From: Hofstenia miamia
Lineage: Eukaryota > Xenacoelomorpha > Acoela
Length of the DNA stretch: 64,000 bases
NCBI GenBank assembly: GCA_004352715.1
Contig: SCFE01000017.1
Coordinates: forward strand, 133,565 to 197,564
Reading direction: 5' to 3'
The stretch's first letter is position 1, and every line of letters starts with the position of its first letter. Shown here piece after piece: positions 23,838-35,459 of the stretch. The notes beneath the pieces are model-generated. The model saw nothing but the letters and a program-made list of their open reading frames with translations, did not search any database and was not told the DNA's origin. The position numbers and the translations under genes were made by a program.

Positions 23838-26799
23838 TTAAAAGTAATTCGACCACGCATTGAATTTATTATCTATGCCCAGTAATGTTTGCCTATTTAA
23901 TAAAAAATGTTTTTTTTTCTTGAAGTGTCTATAGTTTTTCTCACATTTTATATCAATGCTTAAATCATTCCATAAGATTGAGCATTTAAAAGAAACTGAG
24001 TCTTGACGATTATTGATACTAAAAAGTGTTTTACTTTTTTTATTGATTTTGATGTAAGTATTAAGAAAACTTAGTGAACTAAATTCGTGAATAAATTTGT
24101 TAATCATACATAAAGATTGATAGTGAATAAAGTAACTCGGGGCAAAGATATCATATGATGATCTTAATTGCGTTTTGGATACACGTTTTTCAATATAATT
24201 AAATGTTCTAAATGCCCAGTTAAACATTTTTGCTAATGATGAACGTTCTTTCGATGTGAGATTTTGAAGACATGCACAGTAATTAAATAGACTTAAGACA
24301 AATGAATGAATTATTTCTGCATGCGACGATTTTCCTACATGGCGTAAATGGTACCAATATTTTATTCCACATGTCATCTTCTTTAATTTGTTGGAGAAGA
24401 AATTATCAAATTTTAAGTCATTGTCTATTAATACACCTAGATAGTTTACACATTTACTTTGACTAATTTCATGATCACAAACATTAATTTTAATATTTTC
24501 AGTAAGCTTTTGTTGTTGTTTAGATGAAAAGATGATAAATTGAGTTTTGTCAGAATTGATTTTTAGTGTATTACGATTGAAATATGTTACGAGGTTTGCA
24601 ATATCTTTTGTCAAATGCTTAGTTGCCTCAAAGGGATTTTTTACTGTTCGTAATATACAAGTATCATCTGCGTATTAGTAAATATTTCCATTTGTCAAGG
24701 ATTTTCAAATATCATTTACGTACAGTGCAAATCGAATGGGGCCTAGTACAGTTCCTTGGGTTACACCTAAATTTGTAATAGTATATTCTGACCAAATGTT
24801 GTCAATTTTTACTCGTTGTTTGCGATTGTTTAGAAAACTCATAATAAAATTTATTGCATAATACTGAAACCTTGTCGCCTTAATTTTTCTTTTAAAATAT
24901 CGAAATTCATTGAGTTAAATGCTTTACTTAAATCAAGTAAAGCTACCGCTGTGAACAAATTTTGATTTAAATTTAATTTTTTCTGTGATTGATAAAATCG
25001 CATCAGATGTGCTGAATTTAGGTCGACATCCAAATTGATTACTTGATAAAATTTGATTATCATTAATAAATTTGTACATTTGTGCAGTTAAAAGCTTTTC
25101 AAATATTTTTGAGAAAGGGTGTGTTATGCTATTTGGTCAATAGTTCATGGGATCAGCGGGTCTCTTTTTTTAAATAACTGTGAAATATCCGATTGTTTTA
25201 ATAGAATTGAAAAATCATTATTTATAATATTTTGATTAAATGCTACAAGCAGGTATTCACCAAACATGCAAAAATATTATTTAATGATCCAATACGGTAG
25301 GTTACTGGAACTACAAGATTTATTATTATCTAGCTTATTTACACCATTTTAAAGCTCATAATAGGAAATTAAGTTGAAATGAAACTGCTTCTTTATAATA
25401 ATGGGTTGTTGGGTTGAAAAGTTTCTATTTTCTTCAAATTTAAAATTGAATTTACCCATATTTTCAAAATTTCTGTTAAAAACATTTGTGATATCCTTTT
25501 TGTTATTGTATGTACTATTTTCATATTTTATTGCCTCAATACTAATATTTGTTCCTTTGGATCTCCCAATGCTTTTATTAAAAAATTCCATTTTTGGCTA
25601 GATTTCTTTATTCGTTTGAAGTAGTCCAATTAAGATTAATAGGATTCGATTTCGCAAGTTCAAGAAGTTTATTTTTTTTAATTACCTGTTCTTTAATCAA
25701 GTGGGAATCGTGGGGTTGGTTAATCACCGGCTAATTAATTTGGTTCGCAGCGGTGCGACTTTATTTAAGGCTTTGATGATTTCACGAGTAATAAATTTTA
25801 ACATGGTATCAGCATCATTAAAAGTGTAGGTAAAATCAAAAGTAACGTTCTTCAGCAACTTTATAACTTTTTGCTCGTTGAAATTGCTGAAATCTCTAGA
25901 ATAAATAAGTTTCCTATATTTAGCTTTCAACTTATAGTTGGTAACATATACGCAAAGATTGTGATCACTAAATGATTCAAATATATAGGTTTTATATTGG
26001 AACTGTCGGATAAGAAATAATCTATTAAATTAGAAAATCTAGTTGGATTGGTTTTATTAATAGTTTGAAGATCAAAAATATCACAGATTTGTTCAATTCG
26101 TTTTGATTCAGCAGAATTAAGGTAATTGGAATTAAAATCTCCAAGCACAGTAATACATTTATTTTCAAGAATGGCATATTCGATTTCTTCAATTTTATGA
26201 TTGCAAAAATCAGAGATATTGTTCTTATTAGGACTGTAACAAATGTTTACGAGTTCGCTGCTGCGAGAATTTGAAAAAGATTTTACTTCAATCCACATAG
26301 TTTCGAAAATTTCATGTTTGATTTCTAAGTCGTTTCTGCGTTTTGATTTTAAAGATTTTGGAATAAGCATCATTAGTCCTCCACCACGTTCGGATCGATT
26401 TTTAAAATGAATATCAAAAGAATTGCTATCTGGATTATATAATAATTTTAAATTATCAGAATCTTTCAACCAAGTTTCTGTAAAAACATATATTGCGTTG
26501 TTTCCGATTTTGCTTAACATTTGAATAAATTCATTACGATTTGCGCTAAGACGTCTAGCATTTAGATAAATACGCTTAAAGTTCGTTTTGAATTTGCTTA
26601 ATACATCATTAATTTTATTTTCCGAAATTATTGGCCCTGGGTTAATTTCAATATCTCCAGAAATAATAAGTCGAAATTTTAGAAACGATTTTAAATGACT
26701 ACTTAGTAAATTGTAGAATTTAATTGCATAATAACTTGAATGAACTTTTGTAATTTTTGAAGGATTATAGTTGAATTTTTCGAAGGATTCCTGTAGGGT

Positions 26800-26834
<35 letters not shown>
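23838..26834 (-). pseudogene. CR1-like LINE with 2A-like leader, EN and RT
   Basis: Reading on the minus strand from the gap edge, an unbroken frame runs through a 2A-like motif (26658-26632) into the APE endonuclease: NARRLSANRNEF, then TETWL, RGGGLMML, YSPNKN, VLGDFN and LIDYFLSD. After a frameshift near 26000 comes the catalytic SDH (25969-25961). RT follows: ALLDLSKAFNSMNF (about 24940), VTQGTVLGP (about 24760) and YADD (24674-24663), with a TAA codon immediately before the tyrosine. The C-terminal domain (NTLKINSDKTQFIIFSSK) ends at the stop at 23838. At least three frameshifts or stops make this copy dead. Its order and length (about 3 kb) fit a nearly full-length single-ORF CR1-type element whose start lies in or beyond the gap. 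Confidence 0.9.
26632..26658 (-). other. 2A-like ribosome-skipping motif in the LINE ORF
   Basis: The frame reads FRLIISGDIEINPGP; the core D-I-E-x-N-P-G-P is the complete 2A consensus, with the usual hydrophobic residues and SG just before it. 2A motifs make the ribosome skip the final Gly-Pro bond, and such motifs are known near the N-terminus of APE-type LINE ORFs, including CR1-related clades. Here it lies about 18 codons before the endonuclease begins (NARRLSANRN). The frame stays open upstream to the (TAA)n tract at 26803. Whether it works in this family has not been tested. Confidence 0.85.
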
Positions 26835-27834
26835 NNNNNNNNNNNNNNNNNNNNNNNNNNNNNNNNNNNNNNNNNNNNNNNNNNNNNNNNNNNNNNNNNN
26901 NNNNNNNNNNNNNNNNNNNNNNNNNNNNNNNNNNNNNNNNNNNNNNNNNNNNNNNNNNNNNNNNNNNNNNNNNNNNNNNNNNNNNNNNNNNNNNNNNNNN
27001 NNNNNNNNNNNNNNNNNNNNNNNNNNNNNNNNNNNNNNNNNNNNNNNNNNNNNNNNNNNNNNNNNNNNNNNNNNNNNNNNNNNNNNNNNNNNNNNNNNNN
27101 NNNNNNNNNNNNNNNNNNNNNNNNNNNNNNNNNNNNNNNNNNNNNNNNNNNNNNNNNNNNNNNNNNNNNNNNNNNNNNNNNNNNNNNNNNNNNNNNNNNN
27201 NNNNNNNNNNNNNNNNNNNNNNNNNNNNNNNNNNNNNNNNNNNNNNNNNNNNNNNNNNNNNNNNNNNNNNNNNNNNNNNNNNNNNNNNNNNNNNNNNNNN
27301 NNNNNNNNNNNNNNNNNNNNNNNNNNNNNNNNNNNNNNNNNNNNNNNNNNNNNNNNNNNNNNNNNNNNNNNNNNNNNNNNNNNNNNNNNNNNNNNNNNNN
27401 NNNNNNNNNNNNNNNNNNNNNNNNNNNNNNNNNNNNNNNNNNNNNNNNNNNNNNNNNNNNNNNNNNNNNNNNNNNNNNNNNNNNNNNNNNNNNNNNNNNN
27501 NNNNNNNNNNNNNNNNNNNNNNNNNNNNNNNNNNNNNNNNNNNNNNNNNNNNNNNNNNNNNNNNNNNNNNNNNNNNNNNNNNNNNNNNNNNNNNNNNNNN
27601 NNNNNNNNNNNNNNNNNNNNNNNNNNNNNNNNNNNNNNNNNNNNNNNNNNNNNNNNNNNNNNNNNNNNNNNNNNNNNNNNNNNNNNNNNNNNNNNNNNNN
27701 NNNNNNNNNNNNNNNNNNNNNNNNNNNNNNNNNNNNNNNNNNNNNNNNNNNNNNNNNNNNNNNNNNNNNNNNNNNNNNNNNNNNNNNNNNNNNNNNNNNN
27801 NNNNNNNNNNNNNNNNNNNNNNNNNNNNNNNNNN
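26803..27834. other. (TAA)n tract followed by 1,000-N gap
   Basis: About 32 bases of TAA repeat (26803-26834) run into a gap of exactly 1,000 N (26835-27834), a placeholder of unknown true size. Confidence 1.
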
Positions 27835-28533
27835 GGACTAAAAAGAGAAACAGAAACACTGATAATGGCAGCACAGGAGCAAGCAATAAGAACAAACTGA
27901 GTGAAGAAGCATATAGACAGAAGAGTAGAAGAAGTGTAGGCTATGTCAGAAAGAGGCAGAGACAGTAGATCATCTGATAGCAGGGTGTGAGAAATTGGGG
28001 CAGAAGGAGTATAAGTTCAGGCATGACAAGGTGGGAAGAATGGTACACTGGAGTTTGAGCAGGCAGCATGGGTTAGAAGCAGGAGACAAGTGGTATGAGC
28101 ACAAGCCACAGGGCATCATAGAAAATGAGAAAGTTAAGATACTGTGGGATTTCAACATACAGACAAGCAAGGTAATAGAAGCACGAAGGCCAGACATAGT
28201 AGTCGTAGACAAAGAGAAAAGATTGGGAACAGTGATAGACATAGCAGTACCAAAGGACAGGAATGTAAAAAGCAAGGAGTAGGAAAAAGGAATAGAAAGG
28301 CTGTGGAAGTTAAAAAAAATTGAAGGAATCCCGGTAATAGTTGGAGCACTCCGGGTAGTAGTAGGCGCACTAGGAGCAGTAAGTCAGAAGCATAAGAGAT
28401 ACTCAGAGGAGTTAGGAGTACCAAAGTGGGGAGGAGCGGTAGCACAGAAGGCAGCATTGTTAGGAACAGCTAGAGTCCTGAGGAACTGGTGAGTTCCCCG
28501 AGCTGAGAGGGATACCAGCATCAAGCTGTGAGA

Positions 28534-28535
<2 letters not shown>
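27835..28535 (+). pseudogene. RLE-type LINE C-terminus (CCHC finger plus endonuclease-like domain)
   Basis: The 3' end of a non-LTR element unlike the other LINEs here. It starts GLKRETETLIMAAQEQAIRTN, has a TGA where related elements have Trp, then a frameshift. A zinc finger follows: CRLC, then HLIAGC (C-x2-C...H-x4-C, 27936-27990). Then come FRHDKV, KWYEH, KILWDF and ARRPDIVVVD...VIDIAVPKD. The last resembles the PD-(D/E)xK core of restriction-like endonucleases in R2/R4-type LINEs. A stop at 28280 interrupts the frame before the final LLGTARVLRNW block. The copy is followed by a short UTR and an ATA-repeat tail. The RLE assignment is by motif recall; the clade is not certain. Confidence 0.75.
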
Positions 28536-28582
<47 letters not shown>

Positions 28583-28612
28583 TATATATATATATATATA
28601 TAATATATATAT
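28532..28612. repeat. (ATA)n tail and (TA)n tract
   Basis: About 48 bases of ATA repeat directly after the LINE 3' UTR, likely its tail, followed by TA dinucleotides. Confidence 0.9.
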
Positions 28613-28759
28613 TAATTTTTTTTCGCTTTTCTAATTTAATCGCATATTTTATATACAAAGTCATTAAATTTTAGTTATTACAGCGTTTAGATTTCATGAT
28701 CTTATCACTAATGATGCATTATTAGGCTATAGGAGTAATATAAACGGTTATTGTGTACT

Positions 28760-29090
28760 TCGGAAATCATATAATTTATGTAACTCGGGTGGACTAGTAA
28801 GATTGTTGGGGAGTTATTTTGAACACGGCAATTTTGTTGTAAAATTGGGAGATTTGAGGTCATCAATGAAGAAAATGAATTGTGGAGTTACTCAAGGATC
28901 ACTTTTTGACCCTATACTTTTTACAATGTTATATTTATGATCTGAAATGTTTGAATGAACATAATCGCCTTTAGAAATACGCAGATGATATAAGTAGCTT
29001 GAACTCATATACAGAGACACAATGGAAATAACATACATTAATTAAATGGTAAGAAATGCTTCACAACGATTGTTTAGACTTCGTTGAGAA
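28760..29090 (+). pseudogene. LINE reverse-transcriptase relic
   Basis: Encodes MNCGVTQGSLFDPILF (about 28890) and, after frame changes, KYADDISSL (about 28978). These are the GVxQGSxLGPxLF and YADD blocks of RT at their normal spacing. The rest is too decayed to place. Confidence 0.75.
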
Positions 29091-29341
29091 AGAAATATTG
29101 GAGAAACACAGATTCTACAAACTGTGTTTGATGCTATCCCTTTTACGTTGTGTTAGATTATGCCTCACCAGTGTTTGTCAGATTGAATGATAAACAGGAC
29201 TTCGCATTTTGCTGTTAACAGCAACAGAAACCCTTTTGCTATAAAGAGCAGCTGTTAACTGCTTCAATATTTTCTTACTTAATCTTTAGATAGAATAGAT
29301 AAAGAAATCGTAGATAGGCTCTGACATTACGTAGATAGGAG

Positions 29342-29454
29342 CAGGGGCACACGCTGGATTTTTTTGGCCCTCTTGATTATTCAAAAATATTTGAAAAATA
29401 GACTCTAAAATGCATTTCCCGACTTAGTTTTTACTTCCATTGTGTACGCCACTG
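29342..29454. mobile_element. Short hAT-like MITE (113 bp)
   Basis: The left end CAGGGGCACACGCTGGA resembles the right end on the minus strand, CAGTGGCGTACACAATGGA, with a small indel. The flanking 8-mers GATAGGAG and GATAAAAT agree at 5 of 8 positions. The termini fit CAGNGGC-type hAT ends. The weak flank match limits confidence. Confidence 0.4.
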
Positions 29455-29462
29455 GATAAAAT

Positions 29463-30660
29463 TGTTTTTAAACAGGGTTAAAAGAAAAGCAATCTACTGC
29501 GAAAAAATTATTAAAAATAACAACCAACTTCAATGCAAATTGTAAAATGAATAACATATTTACAAAACATATAACAAAAAAAAATTTAAACATGAATAAA
29601 CGCAATAGTAAAAATGGCAACAAGTCGTCTGCTTGTATCGCTATACAAATGATCTAAAGTTATAATACCCGGTGCTATTAAATGCTTTGAAAATTTTGTC
29701 AAAGGAAAAGTTGGTCATCCATTCTAGAAGTTGATAAAGAGCGAGAAATCCCAATTCATAAATGCGCACAGCCAAGGTCAACTTGAATGTTTATAATAGG
29801 GCTTGGCGCAGCACAACACAATTGTGAAATGACTCAAGATAATGAATAAATATTCATGAGTATCTTGATATAAAATATAATTGACACGTTTAATCACCCT
29901 CTATCAATGGGGTTTATTGACTATTTGGGGCTGCAATTATCTTTACCAATGATTACTGCACTGGTGTGAATTCTTCTGCGTGTTTGTTTGGCTGTTGAAA
30001 CGGATTGAAAGAGATAGATAGTGTGTTAACAACATAGATAATTTGCTAATATGGGTAAATTCTATGTGCTGGTTTAATCAACACTTGTTTGCTGTTTGCT
30101 GTAACAGCTAGCAGCTGTTGACAGCAGTGTTGTTGAGAGCCTTGATGATAAACTCAATTTCAATTTACAAAAGGTACCGGTATCTAATCGCGCGCAGCGC
30201 ATTATTAAAAGTTCTAGTGAAAATGCAATCCAAATCAATTCAGATTATTACATCTATCATCAAAACTATTTAAATCCACTTTTGTCCAAGATCATCCCCT
30301 TAATTCCCTAATGGCTGCGGCTAAGGAATAAGCCCAAAAAGATGACATCAAACTAGCCGTATAAGAGCTCTAGTCGTGCATATCAATTCTTTCTCTACAT
30401 GCTACATTATTTTAATAGTTAATTATTATTAGTTATATGTTACATTCCTTTTTATAAATTTACTAGTTTATTAAACGATTCTCATCAACATAAATAAATG
30501 AATATTAAGTCATTCATCTGGATTGCAGATGAATTACATTAGACTTTCAGTAATGGAAAAGTCGATTCAATTTTTGATAATTATTGCTTACAACAAAAAA
30601 TGTCCATAACTTAAATCATTCAATGTTGTTTAGATCTGGCTAAATTTTTCTCTCCGATCT
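29463..30660. other. Non-coding stretch
   Basis: No gene recognised. Around 30.05-30.15 kb a GCTGTT/CAGCTG-rich patch (TTTGCTGTTTGCTGTAACAG) is mildly repetitive. Confidence 0.35.
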
Positions 30661-30661
30661 A

Positions 30662-30880
30662 CAGATGGACAATCTGTCTGGTCAGTGCTTATCGCACTTT
30701 GTGGGAAAACAACAGATTTCATTTCACTAAATTTGTTAAACATCCCGTCCGTTTACATATTCTCAGTGTATTTCTCGTCCACTTTCTGTTATATTAACGG
30801 AATGCAAGTGATGATGTTCTGGAATGAAAATATAAGGAATGATAAAATAGTGAAGTTTTTAGGAATAGGAAAGCGATTCA
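30662..30880 (+). CDS. Candidate exon, unassigned
   Basis: Follows a pyrimidine-rich CTCTCCGATCTACAG acceptor and ends at a consensus CAG|GTAAAA donor. One frame is open throughout (GQSVWSVLIALCGKTTDF...), with about two hydrophobic stretches in the first 45 residues and a basic end (IGKRF). No family recognised. It could be chance in AT-rich DNA. Confidence 0.2.
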
Positions 30881-31543
30881 GGTAAAATTCTTTGAAATAT
30901 TAATTGATTCAAAAATTGAAATTGGAGCTTCAACTATCAATTTTTACTGGGAAACTTACATCTATCCATTCAGTCAAATCGTCAATTACATGTCATGTTA
31001 TGGAAGATCTAATATCAAAGATGGCATATTATCAATTATTATGACAAGCAAAATACATTTAGTTTATGTTAAGAAGTAAGATTATGGCATATATGAATTC
31101 CATAAATTATTGGCTTTGGCAAAAATTTGAGCAAATATACCTTAAAAAATGAACTATTTTCCAATTTTAGTGACTCTCAAACGTGTGGATATATAATTTA
31201 TAAGAAAAGTTGTTTGCCTAATGATTGGGTGCAGTCATGAGTCAGCAAATTATGAGTTGATATGGATTATGTTAAAAGTACATTTTCTTATGTGAAGTTG
31301 TGAGACAGAGATGTGGATGCATCCGATTCTAACATAGCACCTTAATGAATATACCCCTTTTTAACATTTTTGCAATCTAGTTTCAACCTTATGCCAGAAT
31401 TGATGAAATTATTCAACCTTAGAAATTACACACAGACGCATGCTTCTTTTAAGCAATAACCTTTTGAAATAATAGTTCTTTGTTTGCAATTGCTCTGTTT
31501 AGCCATGTTAAAAAAACTTAATAGACTGCTTTACTTTCTAAAG

Positions 31544-31720
31544 GTTCTTCTAAACGGGTTCTGAAGATTTCAACTTTGAGCTATGTGAGCCGAATTCGGA
31601 GAATGGACTCGGACCCACATCTTCGATGTGAAAATTCATGGAATGATGTATGTGAAAATCCTGAAGCAGTGTATGATGCCACTAATTCAAGAAGATACTT
31701 TGTTCTTGCAGAAATGTGGG
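31544..31720 (+). CDS. Candidate exon of a membrane protein, unassigned
   Basis: After a good acceptor (CTGCTTTACTTTCTAAAG) one frame is open for about 59 codons up to a GTATGT donor (phase 1). Base composition is clearly more GC-rich than the flanks. The segment includes RRMDSDPHLRCENSW, a second Cys seven residues on, and YFVLAEMWG. A cysteine-bearing polar loop followed by the start of a hydrophobic helix suggests a transporter-like protein. No family is assigned. The phase does not join directly to the exon proposed at 33.2 kb, so a middle exon would be needed. Confidence 0.4.
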
Positions 31721-31729
31721 GTATGTGGA

Positions 31730-33228
31730 TAAACATTAAGTCCTGAAGGACAAGTTTTCAAATTTGGACAAATAATTGGCTTTAATCGATACCCGACAAG
31801 TATTTCCATAAACTATAAATCCATTCCAAAAGATTTATAATGTATAGGATACATGATTTCCTATAAATAAAATTTGTGCTATACATTTGTTTTCAATTTG
31901 AAATTATTTTGCCAGAAAAATAATTTTCCAGAAATTTGAGCAAGCGTCTAGTTTAATATTTTAGGTGGTTTATATTTTTTCTTGCTGATTATTGATTGTG
32001 GAAAATCTGTCATTTTGGAATTAAACTTAGGGTAATTTAAGTTCAAGAGTGCTTTTGCGAATGTTTTAAAAATTAACTTTTTTTGCAAGCGCTAAACAAT
32101 ATTTGATTGGTTGAGCCTAAGCCAGTCTGATTTTGTTTTTTTTTGAAGTTTTCAATTTTGTCATTCTTTAAGTTGACTTTGGCCGAAATTTATTTCAAAA
32201 AATTTTGCGATTAGTGTATACTTTTGGATTACTACATGATCCCTACCCCAACTTACTGTCAAATACTTAATTTGGATTTCGAAAATAGAGATCATCACTG
32301 AACACAAATACATTTTGGCTAATGTTTGCTTAGATCTTTCTAAAGCTTTTGAATATAAATTGATTCTAAAGTTTCCAGCTGTAGATTAAGTGCCAGATTT
32401 GTTCCTCTTGACTTCAAACCAACTTTCAGAAATTTTCTTAAGATAATCCACGTTTTCTAGTCCTTTATGCAACCACTTTTGTGTTTGCCAAAGCACGAAT
32501 AGCAGCATTTTGCATCTTTAATGAAGTATAAATGAGAAAGAACATGAACTTATGTATTTGCGTCATCCTTATTTTAGTAAAATACGTTGATTAACTATAA
32601 ATATTTGTTTTTCATAAATTCATTTTCAATTTGCAAATGTCTACTACTGATTGCAGAAACTACAAGCATTGTCAGCGTGACATTGGATATCAAATGTACA
32701 AAGAAATAGATCGTTTAATTAATGTTGGAGGCTGAATTGTTTGGGGGTAGCAGGAGTGCAACCCCCGAACAACCCATTACTTGAAATTCATTGCCTAAAT
32801 AGAAACAATGCAAAATTGAAGGATATTAAAAAGCACATTAAAATTTTTCTTAAGCAAATGTATTACCTAGGTAAGGCATGACTAGGATACAAATTCTGCA
32901 ATAATTTTTATACACTTCGTTCTTGAAATACTTGTAGTAATTTATCCATAACCAGTTAGATGCATTTCATAGATGGATTTGTATTGTAGGTAATTGTATT
33001 TACATGTATGTTTGAATATTTTATTGAGATGAATTACAAGTTTTTTTGTGCTAGTTTTTTTATAATAGAATATATTATCCTAACTTATAAGTAATAGTTT
33101 TCGTAATTGAAATTACTTGGCGTGCACAAATCTGTAGATCGTGTTTGACAGGTTAGAAAATATTAGTGGTCTTCAACATCCGCCATTGAACAGATTTTCA
33201 CAATACGTGTTTACTGTTTTATATTTAG
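31730..33228. other. Intron-like stretch with a LINE RT relic
   Basis: No host exon recognised between the two candidate exons. A LINE scrap lies at about 32265-32385 and is listed separately. Confidence 0.35.
32265..32385 (+). pseudogene. LINE reverse-transcriptase scrap
   Basis: FGFRK, stop, RSS (32270-32295), then in another frame CLDLSKAFE (about 32325). These are the consecutive FGFRxGRSx and LDLSKAFD blocks of CR1/Jockey-type RT, brought closer than normal by a deletion. Confidence 0.65.
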
Positions 33229-33430
33229 ATGCGTATTTTTCTCATTGTTGGTTATCGTCAGTTGTAGTTTTGCAACTGGATTTCTATTCAATACCCAACA
33301 AGCATTGGCGTTACTAGCACCTCTCACTGTTTTGGTTGTTACATTCGGCGGTGTCATTTTTTTTACTAAGAAACCTTCGCAATCTTCTACGAGGATTAAG
33401 GCAAATAGTGAAGAAATTTCAGAAATATAA
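33229..33430 (+). CDS. Candidate last exon with two membrane helices
   Basis: After a TTTTATATTTAG acceptor the frame is open to TAA at 33428. It encodes two hydrophobic segments (FFSLLVIVSCSFATGFLF and LALLAPLTVLVVTFGGVIFF) separated by NTQQ. A basic, Ser-rich cytosolic-type tail (TKKPSQSSTRIK) and an acidic end follow. This looks like the last helices and tail of a polytopic membrane protein, perhaps the same gene as the exon near 31.6 kb. Family unknown. Confidence 0.4.
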
Positions 33431-33434
33431 TGTT

Positions 33435-34565
33435 TTTCAATTTGTCGTTTATATTTTGTTCAATGTCATTTACTGTACAATTGTTCAAAATCCTAAATCT
33501 ATGCACCAGACCCCTGCCATTAAATGCTCTAGCTTTATGTAAAATTAGCAAAAATTTTAATTTATTGCTTAGCCCTATTTTAGCTCTAAGTAATATTTTT
33601 GAGCCCTAAATCAGCCTAAATAAAAAATTGAACACATTTCTATCATTACAAAATAGTAATTAACAAACTAGGCATATTTTTAAAACCTAAATCACAAATT
33701 ACCAAATAAATCAAAAGAAACCTATGGAATATTATCATGCCAAAAATATCAAATAAAAAAAATTATAAATATTTTGCAATTGTAGGATTTATACTTTTAA
33801 CAAGGTTCTTTATATAAGCACTAGGACCAAATTGGACTTCAAAAACATGTTCGCTATAATTCCTTTTGGAGGATGATATTTCGAAGTATTTTAGTTTAGA
33901 AATACTAATTGTATAATTTATTTAGTAGCTTGTGACACTTTAGCTCTTTTGGGTGAATAGTGAAAAGGCTCTTAAAAATATAAATTTCTTGGTTACAAAA
34001 ACATGAGAAAATATCACTGCACAATTTTTAACTACTAAAGTAGAAATAAGTTATAGCAAACTATTTTAATATTTTGCCAATGTTTATAAAAATGACATTA
34101 CTAAGGGTGGCATTGTTGAGAGAGCAAAAACTGCTCTCAATGGAGCAATAATGCAAAGGTTAGTGTAAGCCACAAATTACTATGAATCGAATTGAACTTG
34201 AAATATGCTTTGAGTTTGAATCAAACTTAATTTTGGATGCTTTGGCGAAAACTGAAAACTATAGGTTACATGCTTAATGAATAATTGGTTCATTAAATCT
34301 TACAGAATATGGATTGCTGAAAATAGCAAGTGTTCTCCTGCCTCCATGGAAAAGTTCTTCTCAATGTTAAAAATCATGCTTAAGACAATAAAATAATGGG
34401 CAGTTTTGTATTGGTGCTTCTTACTACCTAGTTGATTATGTTTAGTATAGAACACATGAATTTTACAAAAGCTCAAAATCTTTAGATCAATTTTTTAAGT
34501 AAAAAACTGCGTTTTTAGGTAAAAAAAGTCAAAAATTTTTGGTAAAAATTTCAAATTTTTTAGGT
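33435..34565. other. Non-coding stretch
   Basis: No gene or element recognised. Low-complexity T/A-rich repeats of GTCAAAAA/GGTAAAAA type occur at 34500-34565. Confidence 0.35.
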
Positions 34566-34569
34566 CAAA

Positions 34570-35240
34570 AAATCGCCTTAATTATCGCACAAGGTGGTAA
34601 CTGCTTTACTACTAGTGTCATACTTTTGATATCTATAGCTAATTTTCAAACTTATATTAATGTGAGAGTTCAACTTTAACTTTGATTCAAAAGTTAATAT
34701 TAGGTACTAGAGTGTGTTTACAATAGGAACATCATAATTATTTTTATTTGGCTGTAAAATAAAAAATAAAGTTTTAGCTTCAATAATTATAATTATCAAC
34801 TAATGTGTACAAAAACATTTTGAAAACTTGTTACAATTACAACTCAATTCTATGGATTCCACTGCGAGGTGTATTGATGTATTATCAATGAAAATACGGC
34901 ATATTTGATTAATTTGAATGCAAGTCATTTACATAAATACTAATAATTTAACTATGGAATCTTCTATTGAGGTAACTAGTTATCAATGCTTACTAGTACA
35001 AGAAAATCTTAATTAAGTGTTTCAATTAGTAAGTTATGATTAATAAAATGAAAGGCTTTTGATAAATCTAAGCAGGATATGTCTTAAAAATTTATTTGAA
35101 TCGAGTGATGCTCTCCCTTTTTCAGTAGCATTTAGGAAATTGTTGTACGGTAAGACTTATTTTTTGCTTAATTAACAATGATCATATGCAGTATTCAGAA
35201 ATTCTAAAGGCCAGTTCTCTTATAAAGGATGGAGGAATAA
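34570..35240 (-). pseudogene. CR1-like LINE relic
   Basis: On the minus strand at about 35100-35015 the sequence encodes DISCLDLSKAFHFINHNLL, the first RT catalytic block with its aspartate, ending at a stop. Further along in the same direction, 34645-34578 closely matches the start of the LINE fragment at 58508-58460 (GTGTCATAC, GGTAACTGCTT and CACAAGGTGGTAA are shared). One decayed copy of that family is inferred. Confidence 0.65.
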
Positions 35241-35459
35241 ACGCGCTATTCAGAGATGTTTCTAATCTTGATCACTTTATTATTTAACTAAAATTATCAT
35301 ATACATTAAAACTTTAATATGAAGATAGTTTTTGTGGCAGAAAGTCGAAATTCATTAAATGCTTAAAAATCAATGTGTAAATGAACAACTGGGAAATACT
35401 ATTGCTCCTACAGTAAAAAAATTTCAAACTTTCAAATCAAGATTACTAATATACCTTTA

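Noticed and set aside
26765-27895. Long frames through N runs here and at the other gaps
   Set aside because: The length comes from unknown bases.
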